From positions 372,001 to 436,000 of the forward strand of contig JAHBBC010000023.1 in assembly GCA_019915015.1 (NCBI GenBank): DNA of 64,000 nt, written 5' to 3'. The notes beneath the pieces were generated by a model that was not told the origin of the DNA, did no database searches, and was given only the letters and a program-made list of their open reading frames with translations. Below are positions 1-9,899 of this stretch, piece by piece; the stretch's first letter is position 1, and the number at the start of each line of letters is the position of its first letter. This DNA is from Auriscalpium vulgare (lineage: Eukaryota > Basidiomycota > Agaricomycetes > Russulales > Auriscalpiaceae). The translations under genes and the position numbers were made by a program.

Positions 1-760
1 GTCACGCGGTCAGCTGCGCTCCGAGCCGGACGACGACTACGCCTCTACGCCGATCACGCTGATACGCCCCGCGCGCGTATGGGAGCACCGCGCCGGCGAC
101 TGCAGTCTTGCGCGAGCGCTTCTCATACTGGTGCTTCGACCTGCTCTTTCTCATATACTCGGACACGTCACAAGGTACGCGTGCTTGTCGGCGCTGCTCG
201 CGGGGGTCGTCGCGGAAAGGATCTGCGCAGTAACCTTCCTTTTCAAAGGTGCGCTTTATGCTGTATATATGTGTGTACATATGTGGGCTAACGCTCTGTG
301 CAGAGTGCGAGAGGAGGAGCTGCTGTACGTGCTGCACCTCTGGCCCAGCTCCGCGCTCTCCGATAGCCCGCCCATCCAAGTACGCGATATACGGGCCGCG
401 TACGTCCCACTTCCTCCCCTTCCCACAATATCTCATCCAGCTGAGACGCACGCGCAGCGGTGGACACGTCCATCCCTCCCTCCGCGCTCAGGCGGCAAGC
501 GCTCGACGCTCGACGCACGCGCACCTCTTCCACTTCTACACCGTGCTCGCGGCTATCGCAAACGTGCCGCGCAAGGCGCCGTTCGCGTGGGTCGTCTCGG
601 ATCGTGAGGGCGGCGCCTGCGGAAGGACATGCGGGGAGCAGGATCGCGACGGGTGGGCTCGCCGCAGGGCGCAACAATCACCGCGCTCGACGTGCGTGTG
701 CTGGCGCGAAAGCTTTTCAGGGAGGTTGGGCGCAAACTTAGCGTGCCGCGGTGGGTTGAC
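1..760 (+). pseudogene. Decayed 3' end of a MON2-like trafficking gene
   Basis: No continuous frame is present, but islands in different plus-strand frames read in the order expected for the C-terminus of fungal MON2/Ysl2-type endosome-Golgi proteins. Around 115-172 the frame gives LRERFSYWCFDLLFLIYSD, followed by a donor-like GTACGC. Around 310-390 come EEELLYVLHLWP and, in another frame, SKYAIYGP. Around 520-595 comes HLFHFYTVLAAIANVPRKAP, and at 690-755 ARKLFREVGRKLSVPRW, like the terminal ARxCLxEVGRELGV of the family. The frame changes and stops between islands argue for decay, although unmodelled introns could explain some of them. The MON2 assignment is from memory of the family and is not verified. 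A related upstream piece lies at 6890-7420, and the two share a 3' flank. Confidence 0.45.
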
Positions 761-844
761 ACGACGACAGCGAGCACGACTGCGCGACAGCGCGCAGAAG
801 GCTGTGGTTTCGGTGGCGGTTGGCGACAGACTTGGCACTTTGGA

Positions 845-975
845 CCTGACGCCTAATCCTCAGGTCAACCAGGCCAGACGCTAGATGGCACGGCGAGGAA
901 GCGCTAGGAAACACAGACATGGGTAAACGAGGCCGATATCGTTAGCTCGGGCTGAAAGCGACGATTACATACTGG
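845..975 (+). repeat. Duplicated 3' flank, copy 1
   Basis: This ~130-bp block matches 7437-7565 in the same orientation, with many substitutions. Shared runs include AATCCTCAGG, GGCGAGGAAGC and GGGCTGAAAGCG. It follows the MON2-like relic and probably derives from its 3' untranslated region. Confidence 0.7.
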
Positions 976-2559
976 CTGCCGATACGAAGTATCGAGGAAT
1001 GTTTACTCCATACTACAGTGCATTGCATATGTGTTTGCAGTCACGCCGTCGCGCGCGAGAGATACTTATGTGCCTGATGCGTGACATTTACCGAAGATCG
1101 CAGAGGCCAATGGCCGCGGAAGTACGGCATTCACGGGCTCGGCTGTGGCGGGAGAAGAGGGCGAGGTGTTGCAGATTGGGGTGGCGAGGGGGAGAAGGGG
1201 AATAATGCGCTGGTATGCCACGCGGGCGCTTATTGTCGTCTGCGCCCGTCTGGGCCGCTTGACTTCGCACCTCTACTACCGACATATTTTTGCTCATTCG
1301 ACGTGTTACCTATCCTATCCCATGTTCTTCCTACCATCTCTCTGCACCCGGCCCACTGAGCTCAGACTCGTAACCGCTCACAGCGACACGTGGAAGACAC
1401 CCCTACTAGTAGTAGGCTCCCCAGGGCCTGAGACAGACGGCAACTAGACGCCACCACGCCCTAATGCCGCCGCCTTTTCAACAGGAGGAACCACGCGAGC
1501 TGTGCATGCTGCCACCGCAGTTGAGGGAGGATAGTAGGTGAGCAATGCTTTTGGCTTATTGTTACTGCAGGCTGACTGACTGAGTCTACTGTTGCTGATC
1601 TGATCTGAACACAGTGAGTCATTCAAGTCGCTGGTGGAATGATTTTCTGACGGATGCAGATGACACCGAGTAGCCGGAACTATGTACCACCTTGTACCCC
1701 CCGTCCAATGTAAATCCTGCCAGCCAGCCGCTGCTTGCTACATATCCCAAGAGTAGGCCTCACTGATACATCTTATATGTAGCCTGCTGACGCGCGACGA
1801 CAACAAAGTAAAAGCTCTCCCGAACCGGCCCCGCTCTACGTGGTTGACAGAACTAGTCTGCGTAGCCGAATCTAGCTCCAAGCTCCGTGATGTGCCTGTG
1901 CACGAGCACACTGCAGACTTCGGCCCCAAGGGTCGCCCCTGCACAAATACCGGCGAGCAACAACTGCCGACATCGTGGAAGAAATGTAAACCCTCATTCA
2001 GATTGACTATGTTTTGATGCCATCGACTAATGTAAACCTAGATTGCATCTGAGGACACGGACGAGTCTCCTGCCTTTGCCTGCCCGCAAATTCGTACGCT
2101 TATATGTGTCGGCGCCAACGTCCTGTTGATGCACAGCCTTTCCAGCGCCGCTTGGACCGCGCAAATAATTCTATTGCACGGTATAATTGGTCTGCGCGGC
2201 GCCTCGGCCGCGCACTCACCTGGCGCGATCTTGCCCGGTCTCGTCTCACGCACAGTCTAGGCTGAGGCGCTCCGAGCATCTCCGACGACCACGCGGTGAC
2301 ATAGGGACCACGGGGGCCGCAATCTTCTTACTGTCTCACACTTGAGGAGTTCTGTGCAAGTTCTGTGGGCAAGGATAGCCACGGAGACTATGTCTCACAA
2401 TGACAATATGATTCCTAGGTGCATACTCAGCCACGGAGGCTTGTAGCAGGACAGTCCCGCATGATCAGGCCGGCCCGATCGATCGGCACGACATGGAACT
2501 GAACATCTTTCTTGATTGCTAATGTGACCGTCTAGCTCTATCATCTATGGGACTCTTCA
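976..2559. other. Intergenic, no supported gene
   Basis: About 1.6 kb with only short open frames in conflicting directions. I see no splice-consistent gene, RNA gene or repeat array here. The sequence could hold an unrecognised non-coding transcript or further decayed material. Confidence 0.5.
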
Positions 2560-2609
2560 ATGGTTGGCAGTCTGAGTGTGGCACGCGGCCAAGCTTGTTC
2601 TCTTTTGGC

Positions 2610-2617
2610 TATATATA
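2610..2617 (+). promoter_or_regulatory. TATA box of the repeat-peptide gene
   Basis: TATATAAG lies 63-70 bp upstream of the ATG at 2680, which is normal spacing for a fungal TATA promoter with a 30-40 nt leader. Confidence 0.6.
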
Positions 2618-2679
2618 AGAGGCTCAAATTCGCCTCTACACGTCAGTCAACTCCCGAGTCCCCGTCGACATCCCTAGCT

Positions 2680-3918
2680 ATGAAGTTCTCTCCTGTCTTT
2701 TTCGCACTTGTCCTCGCGACTGTTGTCTCTGCTATTCCAGTGACAGATAGTGCGTTTTCTGGTCATATCCAGCGATTGATCTGGACTGACGCATCCCTCC
2801 AACATTGCAGAGACCGACACTTTCTCAAACACAGGGTATAGTACGTGCACCGAACATTCGTGTAGGTATGCTGCGCCAGCTGACCATGTCGATTTTCCCG
2901 TGTTATAGAGCGTGGTGACGGTCCGTGCCGCTCGTGTATTCGCCAGCGACCAACTCATACTGACCCGCTTTTTGCAGAGACCGACACTTTCTCGAACACC
3001 GGGTACAGTACGTGCACCGAACATTCGTGTAGGTATTCTGCGGCAGCTGACCATGACAATTTTCCGGTGTTATAGAGCGTGGTGACGGTCCGTGCCGCTC
3101 GTGTATTCGCCAGCGACCAACTCATACTGACCCGCTTTTTGCAGAGACCGACACTTTCTCGAACACCGGGTACAGTACGTGCACCGAACATTCGTGTAGG
3201 TATTCTGCGCCAGCTGACCGTGATGATTTTCCCGTGTTATAGAGCATGGTGACGGTCCGTGCCGCTCGTGTAACCGCCAGCGACCAACTCATACTGACCC
3301 GCTTTTTGCAGAGACCGACACTTTCTCGAACACCGGGTACAGTACGTGCACCGAACATTCGTGTAGGTATTCTGCGGCAGCTGACCATGACGATTTTCCC
3401 GTGTTATAGAGCGTGGTGATGGTCCGTGCCACTCGTGTATTTTGCCAGCGACCAACTCATACTGACACGTTGTCTGCAGAGACCGACACCTTCTCGAACA
3501 CCGGGTACAGTGCGTGCACAATATTTGTGTAGGTATTCTGCGGCAGCTGACGACGATTTTTCCGTATCGTAGAGCGTGGTGATGGTCCGTGCCACTCGTG
3601 AATTCGCCAGCGACCAACTCGCACTGACACGTTGCCTGCAGAGACCGACACCTTCTCGGACACCGGGTACAGTGCGTGCGCAATATTTGTGTAAGTATTC
3701 TGCGGCAGCTGACCATGACAATTTTTCCGTATTGTAGAGCGTGGTGATGGTCCGTGCTCGTATATTCGCCAGCGACCAACTCGCACTGACACGTTGTTTT
3801 CAGAGACCGACACCTTCTCGAACACCGGGTACAGTACGTGCACCGAGCATTCGTGTAGGTATTCTGCGGCAGCTGACCATGATGGTTTTCTGATATTTTA
3901 GAGCGCACTGAGGCGTAA
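2680..3918 (+). CDS. Secreted Kex2-processed repeat-peptide precursor with micro-exons
   Basis: Predicted 122-residue secreted precursor. Exon 1 (2680-2749) encodes a signal peptide starting MKFSPVFFALVLATVVSA. Seven units follow, each normally a 30-nt exon plus a 12-nt exon: 2811-2840/2909-2920, 2978-3007/3076-3087, 3145-3174/3243-3254, 3312-3341/3410-3421, 3480-3509/3573-3584, 3642-3671/3738-3749 and 3804-3833/3902-3918 (last exon, stop TAA at 3916). Spliced, they read ETDTFSNTGYKRGD repeated (first unit KTDT..., last ending KRTEA). Donors are GTACGT or GTGCGT and GTCCGT; acceptors are TAG and CAG; each intron has CTGAC. KR suggests Golgi Kex2 cleavage releasing a peptide that contains TDTFSNTGY. 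This resembles fungal KEP or dikaritin-type precursors; no UstYa-like (HxxHC) gene was seen nearby. Unit 3 has KH instead of KR and unit 6 has TFSDTGY. The splice model is inferred. Confidence 0.8.
2811..3901 (+). repeat. Tandem 167-bp exon-intron repeat, 7 copies
   Basis: Unit starts at 2811, 2978, 3145, 3312, 3480, 3642 and 3804 give periods of 167, 167, 167, 168, 162 and 162 bp. Introns are nearly as conserved as exons, so copying has been at the level of genomic DNA, not retroposed cDNA. Units 5-6 share small intron changes (GTGCGT donor, shortened first intron), suggesting two rounds of duplication. Confidence 0.95.
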
Positions 3919-4576
3919 TCGGGAGGTGGTCGCAGTCGTGTTTCCAGACTCTGCGCAATACTATTTCCCGTGCGTTTTGCCTATCCTATTATTTGTTCTA
4001 GTTCCACTGACCCACTCCGCGCTTCAGACCATTCCAAACCGAGCAGCGCATCAAATGTTCGGGACATCGAGTATAAGATAGCATGACGTTCACAATGTGC
4101 TGTATCTTTTATCGCGTTGTATGAGAATTTACAAGGCCGTGCCCCTTTACCCCGATCTTGATTAGGCCGTCGTGCACACCAGCGGCCTGTTCACCCTCGT
4201 CATGCGGAGTGTAAGTTGGACCGACGACATACACTCCTTTGAGTGCCACACTAGTTCTAGCTCACGTTGCGTGAAAATGATATGGGGAGGAAGTCGTTAC
4301 CTCATATATATCGGAGTGGGCCATAGCTCGCGTGCAGAGCAGTTCGATCCCCTCCATCGATCTTGAGCAATCGAGCATGACAGGGTGAACCAGAACTCTC
4401 CGGATGCCAATGTTGAACGTTGACCGTTGAGCTAATATATCGTGTTTGGGATGGCTCTGGTCTTTATCATTATAAGCACGGGTCAAGGATGGGAGGCTGG
4501 CAAAGTGCACCCGGTGATAACAGAAAATGGCTCGCGCCTGATTGCATCATCTCATGCAGTATGATAGCTTTTGGAA
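3919..4576. other. Convergent intergenic region
   Basis: Lies between the 3' ends of the repeat-peptide gene (+) and the F-box gene (-). No supported coding or RNA feature is visible. Confidence 0.5.
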
Positions 4577-6406
4577 TTAGTGACAGCCAGTACACAAATA
4601 TAAGCTTAAAAATCTTCCGGGCAGCTGCACGCCACTGCTCTCCAGCTCCTCCGCGCTGCTGCCTTTATCCCACTTCACTACCATCCCACCGACCAAGGCA
4701 TCCCTGATCCTATGGACACAAGCCTCATCTTCTTCACACCACGCAATGTCCAGCTCCTTGACCATGAACCCCAAACGTGCGCGCTCAGCGAGGTACATCG
4801 GCAGTGTCTCGACCAATAGCGCGTCCACCCCAGTCAAAAAAAGATCTGACAGTTGAAGACAGGAAAGCGCGGGTAAGAAGACCCTTGGTGAGTCGTCGAC
4901 GGACGTCTCAGCCTGGTCGGTCGCACTGGTCTTTGAAGGCTGTAGTGCGGCGCAGAGGGTCGACGCAATTTTGTTTTCCGCTGACACATACCACAGCTTC
5001 GGCGCATCGCCTACAACGTCCATCCATGCAACGTCGCTAGCGTCACTTGTGATGAAAAGCATCTCCAGGTCCCCGGACGACAACGCCTTCAGTGTGGACA
5101 GCATGGCTATGTGATCTATCTCATCGCCGAGACAGATGTGGATGGTGGGCTCGTCATCCTCGTCCTCATCGCGCCATGCTATCACCTCGATAGCCCACCC
5201 ATTATGTGCTGCCGGGTCTTCATTTTCTTGAATACTGAGTTTGACGATCCTGATAGGTTCCTTTGATGATGAGTGGGCCTCGGGTCCTATGGATGCGAGG
5301 AGGTTCGAGAAGACGGCGGGAATCTCCTCCACCAGTCCATCGCAGGGACTTAACTTGCAATGAATGAATACCTGCGACGGGAGGGCGATGTGGGCATAGA
5401 ATATCCGCGCGACAGAAAGGTCGGTAACAAGGTTGAGACTGCGCAGGTTTGGAAGTGAGACATTGAAACGGGAGTCGGATGCCTCTTGTCGCAAGGGATC
5501 TTCTGGCGCCATTTCCAGTTCCAGGCTCAGCCTCTCGAGGGCATGCATCCTGCCCAGCGCATTGAGCACCTCGTGGAGTGGCATATACTCATTGAATTCG
5601 CCATATTTCCTTTGCAGGCTGAGACTGGTGAGTTCGGTCAGGAGCGACGACTTCCAGGGAAAGAGGCAAGGTGTGACCAGCTGCAAATGCCGCAGCGCAG
5701 GCGCGGATCTGCCGAAAAGATCCTCCGGGAGCTGACTCGCAGAATGAACAAGCATCAGCTCGAAATCCTTGAGAAGAGTCGCGGGTTCGTTGAGGGCAGT
5801 GAAGACGTCCGAGCTGCTCTTCACGGCCAGGGCACGTGTGCGTCCGATGTTCTGGGCAATGAATCGTCGCTGTTCGGCAGTGAGAGGTTTCTTGGATGCA
5901 ATGTATAGCGGCGCACTCCGTGCACGGGAGAGAAAGACCTCAGTCCACTCGCATCCGTAGGAAAAGTCGATGACGGTCCAGAGTAAGGGGTATTCGAGGG
6001 CCACCTGGCGCCAACGTCGGCAGACGTGCGTGGCTGCCAGCCACCGTAGGTCCACCGGAGATTCCTCCTCCCAGATGTGACGACCTGCTTCGAAAGTATT
6101 GGAGAGGTATGTGAAGATGATGGTGAGGACTTCCGGGGGAAGGCGGATGGCGGAGAGACGGCTGTTATGCTGTTCGCGGATGGTGAACAGCCTAGCGACC
6201 ATGGCCGCGTCGCGTTCGGCACATGCGTCGAAGAGGTCCTGTAATGCTAATGCGACGCCTGTCTCTTGAAATTGCACTTGAGCATGAAGCGCCTCCCTTG
6301 CATCGTGAATTGCGCGCTCTGCGATCGCTAGGCCATGTGGGGTCGTGCAAACAGAGTCGGGGGGTAAAGGGGGTAATTCCACGAGTTGAGTGATCACAGA
6401 GCGCAT
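4577..6406 (-). CDS. F-box domain protein
   Basis: A single uninterrupted 609-residue frame starting at an ATG (complement of 6404-6406). Residues ~87-145 form an F-box: IRLPPEVLTIIFTYLSN, then WLAATHVCRRWRQVALEYP and LLWTVIDF, the usual Agaricomycete arrangement. The rest holds irregular leucine-rich strands (RHLQLVTP, LTSLSLQRK, LRSLNLVT) that probably form a substrate-binding face. Such proteins act as substrate adaptors of SCF ubiquitin ligases through Skp1; the target is unknown. The N-terminal ~85 residues are helical. The family is strongly expanded in Agaricomycetes, so an orthologue cannot be named. Residue content and length are normal and no defect is seen. Confidence 0.88.
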   Translation of the reverse strand: MRSVITQLVELPPLPPDSVCTTPHGLAIAERAIHDAREALHAQVQFQETGVALALQDLFDACAERDAAMVARLFTIREQHNSRLSAIRLPPEVLTIIFTYLSNTFEAGRHIWEEESPVDLRWLAATHVCRRWRQVALEYPLLWTVIDFSYGCEWTEVFLSRARSAPLYIASKKPLTAEQRRFIAQNIGRTRALAVKSSSDVFTALNEPATLLKDFELMLVHSASQLPEDLFGRSAPALRHLQLVTPCLFPWKSSLLTELTSLSLQRKYGEFNEYMPLHEVLNALGRMHALERLSLELEMAPEDPLRQEASDSRFNVSLPNLRSLNLVTDLSVARIFYAHIALPSQVFIHCKLSPCDGLVEEIPAVFSNLLASIGPEAHSSSKEPIRIVKLSIQENEDPAAHNGWAIEVIAWRDEDEDDEPTIHICLGDEIDHIAMLSTLKALSSGDLEMLFITSDASDVAWMDVVGDAPKLWYVSAENKIASTLCAALQPSKTSATDQAETSVDDSPRVFLPALSCLQLSDLFLTGVDALLVETLPMYLAERARLGFMVKELDIAWCEEDEACVHRIRDALVGGMVVKWDKGSSAEELESSGVQLPGRFLSLYLCTGCH

Positions 6407-6889
6407 GATCTCTGACCAGTGCTCAGCACCTTTAGCATCGTGCGAGCTATTTCGACACGGTGAGCAGTGCTATGTATGAAAGCGAGAAGTGGTGACACTT
6501 GCCTTTTGGCGACTTGATTGCTTGGGGCAGCCATGCTGATGACGGCCGTCAAGCTGGGCGGAGCTCGTAGAGACGGAAGTTGTGTGGATCCGCGGTGCAC
6601 TCGAGGCAGAACGCTGAACGTTGGATTTAAATAAACACGGTTGAACTCGGCCCTGGCCCGACGTTGTGACCGGGAAAGGCGGAAGGCTGCACGTGCCACG
6701 CTCGACTCCGAGACGGGACCTCGGAGGATATTTGTTCGTACCTCTTCGCGGCCGCACTATTGCAATTTTATCCTACTATCTGCCGCCGGTATTGCCAGTG
6801 CCATGCCACGGCCCCAGCGCACCACCCATCCTCTGCCCTCGCGCCATCCATGCTCGCCGTGCAGATATCGCCCACACGCATGTCGACCG

Positions 6890-7420
6890 CCTCATCCAAG
6901 CAGACTGTGCGTGTGACTTGTATGGCTCTGTAGCGATGCCCACGCTGTTGTCGACCGACTGTCTTCCGCACAAGGTCGGCGAGACTAACGCTGTTGGAGC
7001 TGCTCCTCCGGTACGCGGTAGGGGCGACGCTGCGCATCATGAAGGAGATCACATCGCATATTCATAGAGTTGGACTCCAATCCAGTGCGTTGTTTTGCTC
7101 TTCCCATTGCAATTTTCTCATCATAGTCCTGTCAAAACTTGTGGAAAGCATCTGGCGCCAGACCATCGACGTGTTCCGAAGCGGCATCCTCGCAAACTGG
7201 TTACCCTCTCATCCTAGCACCCCACAGCTCCGCGGCCGACACCCTTGCCTTCGAAGACCGAGACACCGACGACAACTTCGACCTGCAGTTCATCGCCCCG
7301 ATTGAGATCGAGGTCGTGCTGTTTCTTGGCGACCCGCGCGTGCGGGTCCTTTGACCACCTCATCTTGCAGCTCGCGAAGCTTCTGCAGGCTGCAGCAGGG
7401 TAGTCAGCTGGACGGCATGA
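6890..7420 (+). pseudogene. Second decayed piece of the MON2-like gene
   Basis: Islands in shifting plus frames: around 6840-6935 PSMLAVQISPTRMSTASSK then QTVRVTCMAL; around 6988-7065 LLELLLRYAVGATLRIMKE; at 7127-7205 LSKLVESIWRQTIDVFRSG; and at 7270-7385 FDLQFIAPIEIEVVLFLGDP then LILQLAKLLQ-like residues after a frame change. This order matches the region just before the C-terminus in MON2-type proteins. It is complementary to, not overlapping with, the relic at 1-760, and ends in the shared flank at 7437. Frame breaks indicate decay. The family call is from memory. Confidence 0.4.
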
Positions 7421-7436
7421 CTTCAGATCTGATGCC

Positions 7437-7565
7437 GAATCCTCAGGCCAGCCAGACCGGACGCGCAATGGCGAGGAAGCACGAGGCATAACATAGACGC
7501 AGGCAAACGAGGGCGATATTGTTAACCAGTCCGGGCTGAAAGCGGCGATATCATACAGTGGAGTC
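7437..7565 (+). repeat. Duplicated 3' flank, copy 2
   Basis: Direct-orientation partner of 845-975. Here the block follows immediately after the LAKLLQ-like island, as if everything between that point and the 3' flank had been deleted. Confidence 0.7.
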
Positions 7566-8103
7566 GTATATTCCTAGCTGCCGAACGAAGCTGCGCCATA
7601 AAATCTGATAGGGCCTCCGAGTCCATGCCCTTGGCTTCACGCCGCAGGTCTCCAGTGAACTCCCCGGCCGTGGCGGCCTTGACCAATGTTGTGCTTGTGT
7701 CTTTCCAACCAATTGTCATTAACAGAAGACGATTGGGTGCGGTAAGATCATACTTACTTGTGTAAAAGATGTCGCTTCACCCCAAAAAGGTTGAAAGTCC
7801 GCGCAAACGGTAGGCAATGAACGCATATATATCGACCGGGATCCCCGCGGTCCCCCCGAGGTGGCAGAGGCGGCGGTGCTTCGTAGGAGACAGGTGCTGG
7901 ATACTCGGCGCATTGATCAGGTGGGAAGTAACGAAACAAATCGACGTCTTTCAGAGGTTCTGAGACACTGTGACTGGAGATGTGTTCATCAGTATCCGGG
8001 ATACAGGAAAGACGGGACAATACAGACTGTTATTTGAGGTGCGCAATGACGGCTTCCTGTATTTGTTGCTTACACTCGGCGCAGTGATTACAGCACCAGC
8101 TAG

Positions 8104-8117
8104 CATCAGGAAAACGG
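8104..8117 (+). repeat. Left terminal inverted repeat
   Basis: CATCAGGAAAACGG, perfect inverted match to 9886-9899. Confidence 0.8.
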
Positions 8118-9885
8118 TCGGTTAGCGCCTAGCTCCCGCAAGCTCACAAGATCTCACAAGCTCCCGCAAGACAATGTGACGGCTTGAGCTGTCTAGACAG
8201 CTAGCCCAAGACTCCACCTCCGAAGCGAGGTGTCAGGTACGCGGGCTTGTCTCTTGTATTGTCTGGACAGCACTCTGCGGCAGCTTGACAGAGCTTACAA
8301 GACGGGAACTGTGTCCTCACATGACTCACAATATTGTCGACCATTACTAAGTCGTACCACTTCTTACAAGTCGTCTATCCCGGGCACTGAATGCAAACGA
8401 CCTCCATCCCGTAAGTACATCCCGCACCCACTCTTCTCCTACCCATTTACTGCTCGAACTGGCGCTCACCTACACCATGGAGCGCTCTCACTCACAAAGC
8501 CATGCATGCTGAACTACTGCCAAGCTCGTCCATCGCCACGCATGCGCTTGAATGTTGAACGTTGAAGTTGAGTCTCTGCTCGACACGCAGACCCCGCCGA
8601 AATGGGCTCAAATGCCTGCCGACTACAGACGTACTTAGGTGTGCTGGGCCACGGTGGTATCAGGTGAGTACATCCTCCGGCCTCGGGGTAGTCTCTTCCT
8701 GCCACGTCACTGACGCAGTCCCTCATCCCTTCACTGCCAACCGGTCCCGCTCCCTCGCATGTGCCATTTCACCCACACCCACCATCCTTCCGCCACAGTT
8801 GTCGTACATTCTACGGCTCATGCGCCGTCTCCCGCATCGCACATGCCTGTCGACCCTATCACACGCTCACAGCCTTCCCGAACCTGCCGCGCTATCCTCA
8901 AACGTACCTGCCCCCCTTGCCGGACGCCACTTTGTTTGAATCCTGGGACCGGCGCGCTCCTTTGTCTGTTGGTGAGTCATCATTCTGTTCGCTATCGTTC
9001 CTGCAGCGCCTTTGATACCTCACTCTTGCTCCCAGATACCCGCCCTGACTCGCAGGGAGCCACACTCCAGCCACACGGCCGTGCGCGAGCGCGACGTGCT
9101 GCAGATCCCCCGCCTCCCTCCTTGACTGCACCAAGCGTGATTTCGTACGTCATGTTTTACCACGCCTGCCCCTCACACCCATACACTCACCTGCTCTTCC
9201 CCCCAAGATGACCAAGCACCAGCGCCCTGCGCCTCCGTCACCGTCAAGTGGCCTTCGGCGACCGAAATTCCGCGCACCCCGCGCACCCCGCGCCGCCGCC
9301 ACAGCGCGTACGGGAGAACGCCCAGCTGCCGCATGGGCACATCGACATCGCCGCACTGCCATGGATCCATCTGATGACGCGACCTCGCGGACACTCAACT
9401 CGCGTTTAACGGCCCCGCAAAGCCTTCGTGCCACTCCCGGACCCCATCCCCCGCTGCAAGACGTCCGCCTGCGGCGCCCACCTGCCGCGTCGCGCGAACA
9501 TGTAGGGGCGTTCGGATATCTTGACTCGCAAAGGTAATCAGACGACACGGTGTTAACACGAGCATATTCTTCCAATATCATCCTTGTCTCCTACACGAGA
9601 ACCTATAGCTAGAATTATGGAATACAATTTGATTGCGATGATTATCTGAATAATATCGTGAGCATTAAATACGTGAGCCACATAACAGCCGAGTGAGCTT
9701 GTGCCAGCTGTCAAGAGCTGTCAAGCTCCCAATTGCGAGAACAGCCGTCGGATGTGAGGGCTCTTGTGCGAGCTGTCCAGACGCGTCAAGCTCGCTTAGT
9801 AGAGCTTGATGCGTCTGTCAAGAAGGGACCTAGCTTGAGGTGTCTTGCGAGCTTGGGGCTCTGTCAAGACGCGTCAAGCTCGGTC

Positions 9886-9899
9886 CCGTTTTCCTGATG
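9886..9899 (-). repeat. Right terminal inverted repeat
   Basis: CCGTTTTCCTGATG, perfect inverted match to 8104-8117, followed directly by TA and the interrupted reading frame. Confidence 0.8.

Larger units (their letters stand above)
8104..9899. mobile_element. 1.8-kb TIR DNA element, probably non-autonomous
   Basis: Perfect 14-bp terminal inverted repeats: CATCAGGAAAACGG at 8104-8117 and its complement at 9886-9899. Removing the element together with one TA rejoins the interrupted Cys-rich frame exactly (CGG CAT AGC TGG), which supports a TA target duplication as in Tc1/mariner-like elements. One terminal base is asymmetric. The outer 150-200 bp at each end carry clustered direct and inverted motifs (AGCTCCCGCAAG, GCTTGACGCGTC and variants), resembling subterminal transposase-binding repeats. 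No convincing transposase frame is present; the interior is GC-rich with short shadow frames only. Confidence 0.65.

Noticed and set aside
1..900. Several overlapping 60-210-codon frames as independent genes
   Set aside because: Only islands in different frames make sense together, as a decayed MON2-like 3' end.
2674..3908. Antisense open frames with repeated MVSCRRIPTRMFGARTVP-type residues
   Set aside because: They overlap the tandem unit in several frames, have no signal or splice pattern, while the sense strand has a signal peptide, canonical splice sites and one conserved frame.
2680..3918. Mating pheromone precursor
   Set aside because: Basidiomycete pheromones are small precursors with a C-terminal CaaX box; this gene has a signal peptide, KR repeats and no CaaX. 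An ascomycete alpha-factor-like logic is only an analogy.
8759..9581. Overlapping open frames inside the TIR element as a transposase
   Set aside because: GC-rich low-complexity residues, frames on both strands, no DDE/D motif or helix-turn-helix visible.
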